A DNA stretch of 64,000 nt from Paenacidovorax monticola (GCF_014489595.1 NZ_CP060790.1:3224001-3288000), one strand, 5' to 3'. Shown: positions 28,315 through 38,356, numbered from the stretch's first letter. Notes: a model not told the origin generated them from the letters alone. Program-made: numbers and translations.

Positions 28315-28343
28315 TCTTACGCGCGCAGCGGCCGCCTGGATCA
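28315..28343 (-). promoter_or_regulatory. ECF promoter of the CFA2 operon (TGATCC-N16-CGTAAGA)
   Basis: On the minus strand: TGATCC (28338-28343), 16 bp, CGTAAGA (28315-28321). The order TGATCC-N18-TAAGA is the promoter form I recall for the Rhodobacter sigma-ChrR regulon. It lies 45 bases before the start at 28270. Confidence 0.7.
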
Positions 28344-28363
28344 GTCGCCCGGCTTGCCGCCAA

Positions 28364-29089
28364 TCAGGCGGGTGCCGCTTTCGGGGGCCGAGCACGCCCG
28401 CGCGCAGGCGCGGTGGCGGGCGCCACCGCTGCATCCGGGCGCCGCAGCACGCCCTCGCACAGCGTACGGATGCACTGCTGTGCAATGTCCTCCGGCGAAT
28501 AGGCGCCGCCTGGCTGGTACCAGCGGCCAATCCAGCTCAGCGCCCCCGCGATCACGAAGGCCGTCATCTTCGGGTCGCAGGGCGCGACCGATCCCTCCTC
28601 CACGCCCGCGGCCACCAAGCGGCGGAACTCCTGGTCGATGGCCGACTTCAGGCGTCGCAGCTCGCGGCGGCTCTCGGGCGGCACCTGCTCGTCGCCCACG
28701 CGGATCAGGCACATGCCGAAGTCCATGGTCACGATGCGCGCATAGACCTCCATGCAGGCGCGCAGCTGGTCCATGGCCTTGCCGCCCGCGCGGCGCGAGG
28801 CCTCGATGCCTTCCAGCGTCATGGTGAGGCCCTTGCTGACGCACTGCAGCAGGATCTCGTCCTTGTTCTTCACGTAGTAGTACAGCGTGGGCTTGCTCAC
28901 GTTGAGCCGCGCGGCGATGTCGTCCAGCGAGGTCGCGTGGAACCCCCGCTCGTTGAACATCTGCGCCGCCGCCTGCAGCACGGCGTTGCGCTTGGCCTCG
29001 CGCTGCTGCTCGCGGTCGGTCGTGGTGGCCCAGGGCGAGGCCACGGGGGCGGACGGGGTCTTCTTTGCGGCGGTCTTCTTGGCGGTCAT
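28364..29089 (-). CDS. TetR-family transcriptional regulator
   Basis: Regulator of 241 residues. A lysine/alanine-rich N-terminal arm (MTAKKTAAKK) precedes the TetR helix-turn-helix (ATSLDDIAARLNVSKPTLYYYV), and the rest is an all-helical ligand domain. The start at 29089 gives the usual N-terminal arm and excludes an upstream extension over the promoter. It is divergent from the Liv-type transporter operon, separated by 127 bp with two dyads, and so is its likely repressor; by the downstream enzymes the effector may be an acyl-CoA. Confidence 0.9.
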   Translation of the reverse strand: MTAKKTAAKKTPSAPVASPWATTTDREQQREAKRNAVLQAAAQMFNERGFHATSLDDIAARLNVSKPTLYYYVKNKDEILLQCVSKGLTMTLEGIEASRRAGGKAMDQLRACMEVYARIVTMDFGMCLIRVGDEQVPPESRRELRRLKSAIDQEFRRLVAAGVEEGSVAPCDPKMTAFVIAGALSWIGRWYQPGGAYSPEDIAQQCIRTLCEGVLRRPDAAVAPATAPARGRARPPKAAPA

Positions 29090-29145
29090 GGCGCTATTAC
29101 ACCGGGAAAGTACCGATGCCCTGTCAGGGGGTCGAATCCAGAATC

Positions 29146-29178
29146 TACTCGTGAGTAAACAGTCTACGTAAAAGTAGA
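29146..29178. promoter_or_regulatory. two dyads, candidate TetR operators
   Basis: Dyad 1: TACTCGTGAGTA (arms TACTC/GAGTA, 29146-29157). Dyad 2: TCTAC and GTAGA arms around 6 bp (29163-29178). They lie side by side in the only gap between the divergent tetR and transporter genes. Confidence 0.6.
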
Positions 29179-29216
29179 TTTCTTTTCGGTTCGCACAAAC
29201 CCGCATAAGAAGGCCG

Positions 29217-30086
29217 ATGGAGACAACACCAACCGGCGCCGGCCCCCAGGCCGCCGCGCCCTTGCTGCAAGTGGATGGCGTCACGCTCGCGTTCGGCGGC
29301 GTGCGCGCGCTGTCGGGCGTGGGCTTCGGCGTGCAGCCCGGCTCCATCACGGCCGTGATCGGGCCCAACGGCGCGGGCAAGACGTCGCTGTTCAACACCA
29401 TCTCGGGCTTCTACCGGCCCACGGGTGGCAGCATCCGCTTCGAAGGCAATGACATCACTCGCGTTCCCGCGCCGCAGCGCGCACGCATGGGCCTGGGGCG
29501 CAGCTTCCAGAACATCGCGCTGTTCCGCGGCATGACGGTGCTCGACAACATCAAGCTCGGCCGCCACGCGCACCTCCAGACCAATGTGTTCGACGCCCTC
29601 TTCTACCTGGGCCGCGCGCGCCGCGAAGAGGCCGAGCTGCGCCGCGACATCGAGGAACGCATCATCGACTTCCTCGAGATCGACCACATCCGCCACGCGC
29701 CCGTGTCGGCCCTCTCGTACGGCCTGCAAAAGCGCGTGGAAATGGCGCGCGCCCTGGCCATGCAGCCCAGGATCCTCATGCTCGACGAGCCCGTGGCCGG
29801 CATGAACCGCGAGGAGACCGAGGACATGGCGCGCTTCATCCTCGACGTGCGCGCCGAGTGGGGCGTGACGGTGCTCATGGTCGAGCACGACATGGGCATG
29901 GTCATGGACCTGTCGGACCATGTGGTGGTGCTCAACTTCGGCCAGGTCATCGCGCAGGGCACGCCCGCCTTGGTGCAGGCCGACCCCGAGGTCAACCGCG
30001 CCTACCTGGGATCGGGCGACGTGGGCGAGCTGCGCCGCAAGCTGCAGGCCGCCGCCAGGGGCAACACCGCCGTGGGAGCCGCATGA
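29217..30086 (+). CDS. livG: branched-chain-type ABC transporter ATP-binding protein (LivG)
   Basis: ATPase subunit of 289 residues: Walker A GPNGAGKTS, Q-loop region, signature SYGLQKRVEMARALA (a variant of LSGGQ usual in LivG), Walker B ILMLDEP and the LivG-specific GMNREETEDM. It powers a high-affinity importer of the HAAT family. It is first in the operon livG-livH-livM-livK-livF, followed by an acyl-CoA ligase, so the cargo is more likely a carboxylic or aromatic acid than an amino acid. It overlaps livH by 4 bases. Confidence 0.93.
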   Translation: METTPTGAGPQAAAPLLQVDGVTLAFGGVRALSGVGFGVQPGSITAVIGPNGAGKTSLFNTISGFYRPTGGSIRFEGNDITRVPAPQRARMGLGRSFQNIALFRGMTVLDNIKLGRHAHLQTNVFDALFYLGRARREEAELRRDIEERIIDFLEIDHIRHAPVSALSYGLQKRVEMARALAMQPRILMLDEPVAGMNREETEDMARFILDVRAEWGVTVLMVEHDMGMVMDLSDHVVVLNFGQVIAQGTPALVQADPEVNRAYLGSGDVGELRRKLQAAARGNTAVGAA

Positions 30087-30964
30087 TGGACTGGGCCTAT
30101 CTGTTCGAGATCAGCCTCACCGGCATCGCCAGCGGCGGCCTGTACGCGCTCGCCGCGCTGGCCTTCGTGATGGTCTACAAGGCCACGCGCGTGGTGAACA
30201 TCGCCATCGGCGAAATGCTCATGGCCGGCGGCTACCTGTTCTTCACGTTCGCCGCCATGTGGGCCATGCCGCTGTGGCTGGCCATTCCCGCCGCCATCCT
30301 CGCCTGCGGCCTGCTCGGCGCCGTGATCGAGCGCACGATGATTCGCCCGCTGCTCGGCGAGCCGCCGATCTCGGTCTTCATGGTCACCGTGGGCCTGGGC
30401 TCGGTGCTCGTGGGCCTGGTGGAGATGATCTGGACGGCCGACCAGCGCCGCCTGCCCGAGTTCATGCCGACCGAGCCGATCATGGTCGGCGAGGCCTTCC
30501 TCGCGCCCAAGGTGTTCTGGGGTGCCGTGGTCGCCACCGTGTTCATCGCGGCCGTGCTGCTGGTGTTCCGCTTCTGGCGCGGCGGCGTGGCCCTGCGCGC
30601 CACGGCCAGCGACCAGGCCGCCGCCTATTCCGTGGGCATCAACGTGCCGCGCGTGTTCTCGCTCGCCTGGGTGGTGTCGAGCATGCTCGCGGCGCTGTCG
30701 GGAATCATCGTGGGCTCGATCGGCGGCATCTCGTCGAGCATGGGCGTGTTCGGCCTGTCGGTGCTGGTGGTGGTCATCGTGGGCGGACTCGACAGCGTGC
30801 TCGGTGCGCTGCTGGGCGGACTCATCATCGGCCTCGTCGAAGCGCTGGCCGGCGCCTACCTCGGGGGCGAATACAAGCTGCTCGCCACCTTCGTCGTGCT
30901 GGTCATCATCCTGATGGCGCGGCCCTACGGCCTGTTCGGCACGCACGAAATCGAACGTCTTTAA
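30083..30964 (+). CDS. livH: branched-chain-type ABC transporter permease (LivH)
   Basis: Inner-membrane permease of 293 residues with about eight helices. The family blocks are GLYALAALAFVMVYKATRVVN near the N-terminus (quoted in part), the permease motif RATASDQAAAYSVGINV, and IVGGLDSVLGALLGGL near the end. The start at 30083 overlaps the livG stop; a second ATG at 30086 would also work. It pairs with LivM to form the channel. Confidence 0.92.
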   Translation: MMDWAYLFEISLTGIASGGLYALAALAFVMVYKATRVVNIAIGEMLMAGGYLFFTFAAMWAMPLWLAIPAAILACGLLGAVIERTMIRPLLGEPPISVFMVTVGLGSVLVGLVEMIWTADQRRLPEFMPTEPIMVGEAFLAPKVFWGAVVATVFIAAVLLVFRFWRGGVALRATASDQAAAYSVGINVPRVFSLAWVVSSMLAALSGIIVGSIGGISSSMGVFGLSVLVVVIVGGLDSVLGALLGGLIIGLVEALAGAYLGGEYKLLATFVVLVIILMARPYGLFGTHEIERL

Positions 30965-30975
30965 GGGCCCAACCC

Positions 30976-32013
30976 ATGCGCATCGGAACCCTCAAGGAAA
31001 GCTACACCGCCGACGCGGCGCTGTTCGACTCGCACACGCAGAAGGTCTGGCTCGCCATCGCGGCCACGCTGCTCGCGCTCTTCCCCTTCATGGCCAGCGA
31101 CTACTGGCTCTACATGGCCTGCCTCGTGGCCATCAACGTGGCCAGCGCCACGGGCCTCAACATCCTCACGGGCTACACGGGCCTCGTAAGCCTGGGCCAG
31201 GCGGCCTTCATGGGCCTGGGGGCCTACACCGTGGCCATCCTGCAAACGCGCTGGGGAACGCCGTTCGCGCTGAACCTGCTCGCGGGCGGCCTGGTGGCCA
31301 TGGTGGGCGGCATCGTCGTGGGCATCCCCTCGCTGCGCGTGAAGGGGCTGTACCTGGCCATCGCCACCATCGCGGCCTCGTTCATCGCGCACTTCCTGTT
31401 CGCCAACCTCAAGATCACGGGCGGCACGGCGGGCCTGTCCCTGCAGCCCGCGCGCCTGTTCGGTGTGGATCTGGACACCTCGTTCCGCCTGTACTGGCTC
31501 ATCGTGCCCGTGATGGTGCTGATGCTGCTGGGCGCGGCCAACTTGTTCCGCACGCGCATCGGCCGCGCCTTCATCGCCATCCGCGACCGCGACATCTCGG
31601 CCGAGGTGCTGGGCATTCCGCTGCTGCGCTACAAGCTGCTGTCGTTCGGCCTGTCCTCGTTCTACGCGGGCGTGGCGGGCGGGCTCTGGGCCTATTTCTT
31701 CCGCGTGGTCACGCCCGAGAGCTTTCCGCTGTCCATGTCCATCTTCTTCCTGGCCGCCATCATCGTGGGCGGCATGGGTTCGATCCTGGGCGGCATCCTC
31801 GGCGCGGTGTTCATGACCATGGTGCCCGAGCTGCTCAAGCTCGTCGTCGATCTGCTGCCCGGCGGGACCGCGCTCACCGTCTTCCTCTCGCCCGTGCGCC
31901 TCGTGATCTTCGGCGCGCTGATCATCGGTTTTCTGGTGTTCGAGCCGCTGGGGCTCGCAGAAATGTGGCGGCGCATCCGCCGCTTCTTCCACCTGTGGCC
32001 CTTCCGCAATTGA
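30976..32013 (+). CDS. livM: branched-chain-type ABC transporter permease (LivM)
   Basis: Inner-membrane permease of 345 residues. Family blocks are LNILTGYTGLVSLGQAAFMG, the coupling-loop region AFIAIRDRDISAEVLGI and GGMGSILGGILGA. It starts 11 bp after livH and is followed 52 bp later by the binding protein gene. It forms the LivHM heteromer. Confidence 0.92.
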   Translation: MRIGTLKESYTADAALFDSHTQKVWLAIAATLLALFPFMASDYWLYMACLVAINVASATGLNILTGYTGLVSLGQAAFMGLGAYTVAILQTRWGTPFALNLLAGGLVAMVGGIVVGIPSLRVKGLYLAIATIAASFIAHFLFANLKITGGTAGLSLQPARLFGVDLDTSFRLYWLIVPVMVLMLLGAANLFRTRIGRAFIAIRDRDISAEVLGIPLLRYKLLSFGLSSFYAGVAGGLWAYFFRVVTPESFPLSMSIFFLAAIIVGGMGSILGGILGAVFMTMVPELLKLVVDLLPGGTALTVFLSPVRLVIFGALIIGFLVFEPLGLAEMWRRIRRFFHLWPFRN

Positions 32014-32065
32014 GTCCCTGCAGGCCACCGCTTTCCGCCCACCACAACGACCCAAGGAGACAGAC

Positions 32066-33253
32066 ATGGAACAGCAACGCATTTCCGCCCAGCGCCGCAG
32101 CCTGATGCTGGGCGCCGCCGCCGCGGGCGCCGCAGCGCTCACGCACCCGCTGTCGGTGCTCGCGCAGGGCAGCGAGGAGATCGTCATCGGCGGCTCCATC
32201 CCCATGACCGGCGTGTTCGCCTTCGCGGGCGTGGGCATCAATGCGGGCATCCAGGACTACGTGAAGATCGTCAACGACGCGGGCGGCATCAAGGGCCGCA
32301 AGGTCAAGTACGTGCCCGAAGACACGGGCTACAAGGTCGACGTGTCGGTCGCCACGTTCAAGAAGATCACGAGCCAGAACAAGGTCAGCCTCTACTACGG
32401 CGACTCCACCGGCTTTTCCAAGACCATCAATCCCGAGCTCGACCGCAACGGCAACATCCTGATGGCCGGCGCCTCGTTCGCCTCCGAGCTCAACGACCCC
32501 AAGAAGTACCCGAACCAGTTCCTCGTGGGCCCCGACTACACGGAGATGTTCGGCATCCTGCTCAAGCACATCGCCAAGGAGAAGCCAGGCGCCAAGGTGG
32601 CCTTCGTCTATTCCGATTCGGAGTTCGGCCGCGACCCCATCGAGGCCAGCGAGGCCGAGGCCAAGAAGCTGGGCCTGTCGGTGCCGATCAAGATCATGAC
32701 GCCCGCGGGCAGCGTGGACGTGTCCACCGAGGTCATCAAGCTGCGCCGCGCAGCGCCCGACTACACCATCTTCCACGGCTACATCCTCGCGCCCATCCCC
32801 GAGTTCATCAACCAGGGCAAGCAGCAGGGCATGAAGTCGAAGTGGATGGGCACCTTCTGGACCATGGACAGCTCCACCGTCATGAAGATGGGCGAGGCGG
32901 GCGACGGCTTCATGGGCGTGATGCCCTTCCGCTACTACTACGACACCGAGAAGGCGCCCATGCTGGAGAAGATCCGCGCCCTGCGCCCCGAGTACCAGAG
33001 TACGGCCTACATCCAGGGCTTCCTGGCCGCGATGCTGTTCCTCGAATCGGCCAAGCGCTGCCTGGACGCGGGCAAGCCGCTCACGGGCGCCAACCTCAAG
33101 GCGGGCCTCAACAGCCTCAAGGACTTCGACACGGGCGGCCTGATCGGCGTGCCGATCACCATCAGCGGCAACTCCATCCCCGTGGGCCGCGTCTACCGCG
33201 CCGATATGAAGGCGCAAAAGATGGTGGCAGCCTCCGACTGGATCAAGCTGTGA
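32066..33253 (+). CDS. livK: ABC transporter substrate-binding protein (LivK-like)
   Basis: Periplasmic type-I binding protein of 395 residues. The N-terminus QRRSLMLGAAAAGAAALTH has a twin-arginine-like motif before a hydrophobic stretch and an Ala-rich cleavage site (LSVLAQ), so export may be by Tat. The mature domain begins IVIGGSIPMTGVFAFAG, typical of Leu/Ile/Val-binding-protein homologues. Substrate not predictable; the context suggests an organic acid. A good ribosome site (AAGGAGA) precedes the start. The next gene is separated by a palindromic repeat. Confidence 0.9.
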   Translation: MEQQRISAQRRSLMLGAAAAGAAALTHPLSVLAQGSEEIVIGGSIPMTGVFAFAGVGINAGIQDYVKIVNDAGGIKGRKVKYVPEDTGYKVDVSVATFKKITSQNKVSLYYGDSTGFSKTINPELDRNGNILMAGASFASELNDPKKYPNQFLVGPDYTEMFGILLKHIAKEKPGAKVAFVYSDSEFGRDPIEASEAEAKKLGLSVPIKIMTPAGSVDVSTEVIKLRRAAPDYTIFHGYILAPIPEFINQGKQQGMKSKWMGTFWTMDSSTVMKMGEAGDGFMGVMPFRYYYDTEKAPMLEKIRALRPEYQSTAYIQGFLAAMLFLESAKRCLDAGKPLTGANLKAGLNSLKDFDTGGLIGVPITISGNSIPVGRVYRADMKAQKMVAASDWIKL

Positions 33254-33254
33254 G

Positions 33255-33378
33255 CATCCCCCTGAGCGGCTGCGCCGCTTCCCCCTTCTCTCGTCCCGCT
33301 GTGCGGGGCGGGAAGGGGGACGATGCCATCGCTGCGGGACGGCCCTTGCCCGGCGTCTACTGACTCAGGCCGCGCCAG
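33255..33378 (+). repeat. palindromic intergenic repeat, copy 1 of 4
   Basis: Begins two bases after the livK stop with CATCCCCCTGAGCGGCTGCG, then a stem CTTCCCCC/GGGAAGGGGGA around a TCTCTCG loop region, then GCGGGACGGCCCTTGCCCGG. The same three blocks occur in this order at 34248, 57879 (weaker) and 59236. Confidence 0.75.
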
Positions 33379-33420
33379 TACATGAAGCCGTGCACTTCGC
33401 ACGCACTATTGCATGACACC

Positions 33421-34242
<822 letters not shown>

Positions 34243-34247
34243 GCCAC

Positions 34248-34375
34248 CATCCCCCTGAGGCACTTGGTGCCCTCTCCCTTCTCTCGCCTCGCCTCGCTGC
34301 GCGATGCGGGAAGGGGGACGCAGCCAGTGCGGCGGGACGGCCCTTGCACGGCTGCCCTGGCCTGTGCCACGCCAG
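34248..34375 (+). repeat. palindromic intergenic repeat, copy 2 of 4
   Basis: Begins six bases after the livF stop: CATCCCCCTGAGGCACTTGG, stem CTCCCTTCTCTCG.../GGGAAGGGGGA, then GCGGGACGGCCCTTGCACGG. Same strand and same position relative to the upstream stop codon as copy 1. Confidence 0.75.
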
Positions 34376-34418
34376 TATCCAAGGCCGTTGGTGGCGCAAA
34401 GCGCATCGGACCATTGAC

Positions 34419-36233
34419 ATGATGAACCTCCCCGACCTCACCCTGCCCCAGATGCTGCGCGAGCGCGCGCGCAGCGATGCGCAGCGCGTCGCCATCCGGC
34501 AAAAGGACTTCGGCATCTGGAAGCCTTTCACCTGGGCGCAGTACTACGACCGCGCCAGCCATTTCGGCCAGGGCCTCGCGGCGCTGGGCCTCTCGGCCGG
34601 CGGGCACATGGGCGTGATCGCCGAGAACCGCATCGAATGGGTGCTGGCGCAGATGGGCGCAGGCCTGATCGGCGCCATCACCGTGGGGGTGTACTCCACC
34701 AGCCCCACGTCCGAGGTGGCCTATGTGCTGGCCCATGCCGACATCGAGGTCGTGGTCTGCGAAGACCAGGAGCAGACCGACAAGGTGCTCGAAGCACGGG
34801 ACCAGCTACCCCACCTCAGGAAGATCATCGTCATGGAGACCAAGGGCCTGCGCAGCTTCGCGCCCGAGGTGCGCCAGTTCATCACCACCTTCGACGAGGT
34901 CGAGAAACTCGGCGCGCAATCGGGCAGCCGCGCACCGATCGACGCGGCCCTGGAGCGCCAGCGGCCGGACGACATCGGCCTCATGATCTACACCTCGGGC
35001 TCCACGGGCAAGCCCAAGGGCGCGATGATCTCCTGGCGCAACATGCGCGGCGTGGCGCCCGGCATCATCGAGCGGCTGCGCCTCGATGCCGGCACCACCC
35101 ACCTGTCGTATCTGCCGCTGTGCCATGTGGCCGAGCAGATGCTCACGACCTTCTGCCCCATCTACCTGGGCTCGCAGGTCAACTTCGGCGAATCGATCCG
35201 CACCGTGCAGGAGGACCTGCGCGAGGTCGCGCCCAGCATGTTCCTGGGCGTGCCGCGCATCTGGGAAAAGCTGCACTCGGCCATCACCATCAAGATGCAG
35301 GAAACGGGCGGGCTGCGCCGCGCGCTCTATGCGCGCGCCATGGCCGCCTGCGCCCCGCTGGCCGAGAAGCCGCGTGCGCAATGGAGCCTGGGCGAGCGCC
35401 TGCGCCACGCCCTCGCCTACTGGACCGTGCTGCGCGCGCTGCAGAACTTCATCGGCCTGCGCGAGGCCCGGGTCGCGCTCACGGGCGCTGCGCCCATTCC
35501 ACCCGACGTGGTGCGCTTCTTCCGCACGCTGGGCGTGCCCCTGGTCGAGGTCTACGGCCTGACCGAATCCACCGGCATGGTGACCGGCCACCGCCTGGAC
35601 AAGGTGATCGTGGGCACCGTGGGCCCGGTCACCGAGGGCGTGCAATACCGCATCGCCAAAACCGAGGGAGACATGGGCGAGCTGCAGATCCGCGGCGACA
35701 TGGTGTTCGCGGGCTACTACAAGAACCCCGAGGCCACGGCGCAGAGCATCCAGGACGGCTGGCTGCACACGGGCGACGTGGTGCGCGAGGAGCAGGGCCA
35801 GATCAAGATCGTGGACCGGCTCAAGGACATCATGATCACGGCCGGCGGCAAGAACCTCACGCCCTCCGAGATCGAGAACACGATGAAGGGCAGCCCCTAC
35901 ATCAAGGAATGCATCATCGTGGCCGAGGGCCGCAAGTTCGTGGGCGCGCTGGTCATGATCGACTACGAGACCGTGGGCAAGTGGGCCGAGGCTCGGCGCA
36001 TTCCGTTCACGCACTTCCGCTCGCTGGCCGAGACGCCGCAAGTGCGCGAACTCATCGACGCCGAGATCGGCCAGGGCAATGCACGCCTGGCGCAGGTGGC
36101 GCAGATCCGCCGCTTCCACCTGCTCACCAAGGAGCTGGACCACGACGACGGCGAGGTCACCGCCACCATGAAGGTGCGCCGCTCCAGCATCTACAAGACC
36201 TACGCGGCCGAGATCGAGGCCCTGTACCACTGA
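34419..36233 (+). CDS. AMP-dependent acyl-CoA synthetase/ligase (long-chain type)
   Basis: Adenylate-forming ligase of 604 residues. The P-loop is IYTSGSTGKPKGAMIS, the second core motif VYGLTESTGMV, and the hinge region VDRLKDIMITAGGKNLTPSE; the long C-terminal part puts it with FadD15-type long-chain or bulky acyl-CoA synthetases. It makes acyl-CoA from acid, ATP and CoA. The start at 34419 (MMNLPDLTLPQMLRERA) was chosen after excluding the repeat; 34422 is equally possible. It is co-directional with the transporter genes and the hydratase and thiolase genes downstream, so it should activate the imported acid. Confidence 0.9.
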   Translation: MMNLPDLTLPQMLRERARSDAQRVAIRQKDFGIWKPFTWAQYYDRASHFGQGLAALGLSAGGHMGVIAENRIEWVLAQMGAGLIGAITVGVYSTSPTSEVAYVLAHADIEVVVCEDQEQTDKVLEARDQLPHLRKIIVMETKGLRSFAPEVRQFITTFDEVEKLGAQSGSRAPIDAALERQRPDDIGLMIYTSGSTGKPKGAMISWRNMRGVAPGIIERLRLDAGTTHLSYLPLCHVAEQMLTTFCPIYLGSQVNFGESIRTVQEDLREVAPSMFLGVPRIWEKLHSAITIKMQETGGLRRALYARAMAACAPLAEKPRAQWSLGERLRHALAYWTVLRALQNFIGLREARVALTGAAPIPPDVVRFFRTLGVPLVEVYGLTESTGMVTGHRLDKVIVGTVGPVTEGVQYRIAKTEGDMGELQIRGDMVFAGYYKNPEATAQSIQDGWLHTGDVVREEQGQIKIVDRLKDIMITAGGKNLTPSEIENTMKGSPYIKECIIVAEGRKFVGALVMIDYETVGKWAEARRIPFTHFRSLAETPQVRELIDAEIGQGNARLAQVAQIRRFHLLTKELDHDDGEVTATMKVRRSSIYKTYAAEIEALYH

Positions 36234-36300
36234 ATTGAACCGATTCACGCTGCAGCGCATATCCTATTTGCGCTTGCAGCTATGTATTCAGGAGCACACC

Positions 36301-37089
36301 ATGAACACCACCGCCGAGCGGCCGCTGCTGATCGAACGCCAGGACGGCATTGCCACGCTGACCTTCCACCGCCCTGCGGCCCTCAACGCCGTCGACGTGC
36401 CCATGGCTCGGGCCCTGCGCGACGCGCTGCGCGAACTGTCCGAGGATCGCTCGCTGCGCTGCGTCGTGCTCTGCGGCGCGGGCAGGGGCTTCATGGCCGG
36501 CGGTGACCTGGCCACGCTCGCGGCCAACCCCGTGCAGGGCGCAGCCGACCTGCTCGCGCCGCTCAACGAAGCCGTGGAGCGGCTCGCGCAGCTGGATGCG
36601 CCCGTGATCGCCAAGGTGCATGGCGTGGCTGCGGGCGCGGGCCTGTCGCTGATGCTGCAGGCCGACTTCATCTACGCGGCCGAAGGCACGCGCTTCAACC
36701 TCGCCTACATCAACCTCGGCACCTGCTGCGACGTGGGCGCCTCCTGGGCCCTGCCGCGCCGCGTGGGCCTGGGACCCGCACTCGAAATCGCCATGCTGGG
36801 CGACACGCTCACGAGCGCGGACGCCGAGCGCCTGGGCCTCGTCAACCGCGTGCTGCCCGCCGCCGAGCTGGACGCGGCCGTGGACCAATTCGCGCTGCGC
36901 CTGGCCGACGGCCCTACGGTGGCGCTGGGCCACATGCGCCGCCTCATGCGCGCGGGCCTGGAGCGCAGCCTGCCCGAGCAACTGGCCGCCGAGGCCCGGG
37001 CCTTCGGCGAATGCGCGCGCACGCAGGACCTGCCGCGCGGCATCGCGGCCTTCTACGCCAAGCAGACGCCGCAGTTCGAGGGCCGCTGA
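36301..37089 (+). CDS. enoyl-CoA hydratase/isomerase family protein
   Basis: Crotonase-fold protein of 262 residues. The oxyanion-hole blocks are GRGFMAGGDLATLA and VAAGAGLSLMLQADFIYAAE. The usual catalytic glutamate positions are partly altered (INLGTCCDVGASWALPRRVG), which fits the isomerase-like branch as much as true hydratases. The start at 36301 (MNTTAERPLLIE) has AGGAG at 36290-36294. It acts on 2-enoyl-CoA esters in the same catabolic cluster as the ligase and thiolase. Confidence 0.87.
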   Translation: MNTTAERPLLIERQDGIATLTFHRPAALNAVDVPMARALRDALRELSEDRSLRCVVLCGAGRGFMAGGDLATLAANPVQGAADLLAPLNEAVERLAQLDAPVIAKVHGVAAGAGLSLMLQADFIYAAEGTRFNLAYINLGTCCDVGASWALPRRVGLGPALEIAMLGDTLTSADAERLGLVNRVLPAAELDAAVDQFALRLADGPTVALGHMRRLMRAGLERSLPEQLAAEARAFGECARTQDLPRGIAAFYAKQTPQFEGR

Positions 37090-37168
37090 CGCCCAGGTGG
37101 CTGCGCAGGCTCACCCCGCCGCCCACAATCCGCCGCATTTCTTTCCTCGCTTTCAGGAGTTCCCTACC

Positions 37169-38356
37169 ATGACGCACCGCGACGTCTTCGTTGTCAGTAC
37201 CGCCCGCACCGCCATCGGCAGCTTTGGCGGCACGCTCAAGGACACGCCCAACACCCAGCTCGCCACCACGGCCGTGAAGGCCGCCATCCAGCGCAGCAGC
37301 CTTGCGCCCGACGCCGTGGGCCATGTGGTCATGGGCAACGTGATCCCCACCGACACCAAGGACGCGTACCTGAGCCGCGTGGCCGCCATCGACGCGGGCT
37401 GCCCCATCGAGACGCCGGCGTTCAACGTCAACCGCCTGTGCGGCTCGGGCCTGCAGGCCATCATCTCGGCCGCGCAGGCCATCGGCTATGGCGACTGCGA
37501 CGTGGCCATCGGCGGCGGCAGCGAAAGCATGAGCCGCGGCCCCTACTTCGACCAGGCCGCGCGCTACGGCGCGCGCATGGGCGACGCCAAGAGCATCGAC
37601 TACATGCTGGGCATCCTGCACGACCCCTGGCAGAAGATGCACATGGGCATCACGGCCGAGAACGTGGCCGAGCGCTACCAGATCAGCCGCGAGATGCAGG
37701 ACCAGCTCGCCGCGCAAAGCCAGCAGCGCGCGGCGGCCGCCATCGCGGCCGGCTACTTCAAGGAGCAGATCGTCCCTGTCGAGATCGCCACGCGCAAGGG
37801 CACGGTGCTGTTCGACACCGACGAGCATGTGCGCGGCACCACCACCGTGGAGGTGCTGGCTGGTATGAAGCCCGCGTTCAGGAAGGAAGGCGGCAGCGTC
37901 ACCGCGGGCAACGCCTCGGGCATCAACGACGGCGCTTCCGCCGTGGTGCTGGTGGCGGGCGACCGCCTGCAGGCCCTGGGCACCAGGCCGCTCGCGCGCC
38001 TCGTGGGCTACGCGCACGCGGGCGTCGATCCGGCCTACATGGGCATCGGCCCCGTGCCCGCCACACAGAAGGTGATGCAGCGCACGGGCCTCAAGATTGC
38101 CGACATGGATGTCATCGAGGCCAACGAGGCCTTCGCGGCCCAGGCCTGCGCCGTGATCCAGGAGCTGGGCCTGGATCCCGCCCGCGTCAACCCCAACGGC
38201 TCGGGCATCTCGCTGGGCCACCCCGTGGGCGCCACGGGCGCGATCATCACCACCAAGGCCATTGCCGAACTGCACCGCACAGGCGGGCGCTACGCGCTCG
38301 TGACCATGTGCATCGGCGGCGGCCAGGGCATCGCGGCGATTTTCGAGCGAGCCTGA
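37169..38356 (+). CDS. acetyl-CoA C-acyltransferase (thiolase)
   Basis: Thiolase of 395 residues, standard length. The nucleophilic Cys is in NVNRLCGSGLQAI (about residue 90), the general-base His in SLGHPVGATGA and the second Cys in VTMCIGGGQGIAA. It cleaves 3-ketoacyl-CoA to acetyl-CoA, the last beta-oxidation step, or works in reverse. The start at 37169 has a ribosome site CAGGAG. It ends the catabolic cluster that began at 29217. Confidence 0.92.
   Translation: MTHRDVFVVSTARTAIGSFGGTLKDTPNTQLATTAVKAAIQRSSLAPDAVGHVVMGNVIPTDTKDAYLSRVAAIDAGCPIETPAFNVNRLCGSGLQAIISAAQAIGYGDCDVAIGGGSESMSRGPYFDQAARYGARMGDAKSIDYMLGILHDPWQKMHMGITAENVAERYQISREMQDQLAAQSQQRAAAAIAAGYFKEQIVPVEIATRKGTVLFDTDEHVRGTTTVEVLAGMKPAFRKEGGSVTAGNASGINDGASAVVLVAGDRLQALGTRPLARLVGYAHAGVDPAYMGIGPVPATQKVMQRTGLKIADMDVIEANEAFAAQACAVIQELGLDPARVNPNGSGISLGHPVGATGAIITTKAIAELHRTGGRYALVTMCIGGGQGIAAIFERA

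Noticed and set aside
36240..36290. Possible further copy of the 47-bp repeat before the hydratase gene (GCGCTTGCAGCTAT).
   Set aside because: Only two short blocks fit and the spacing differs; too weak to list.
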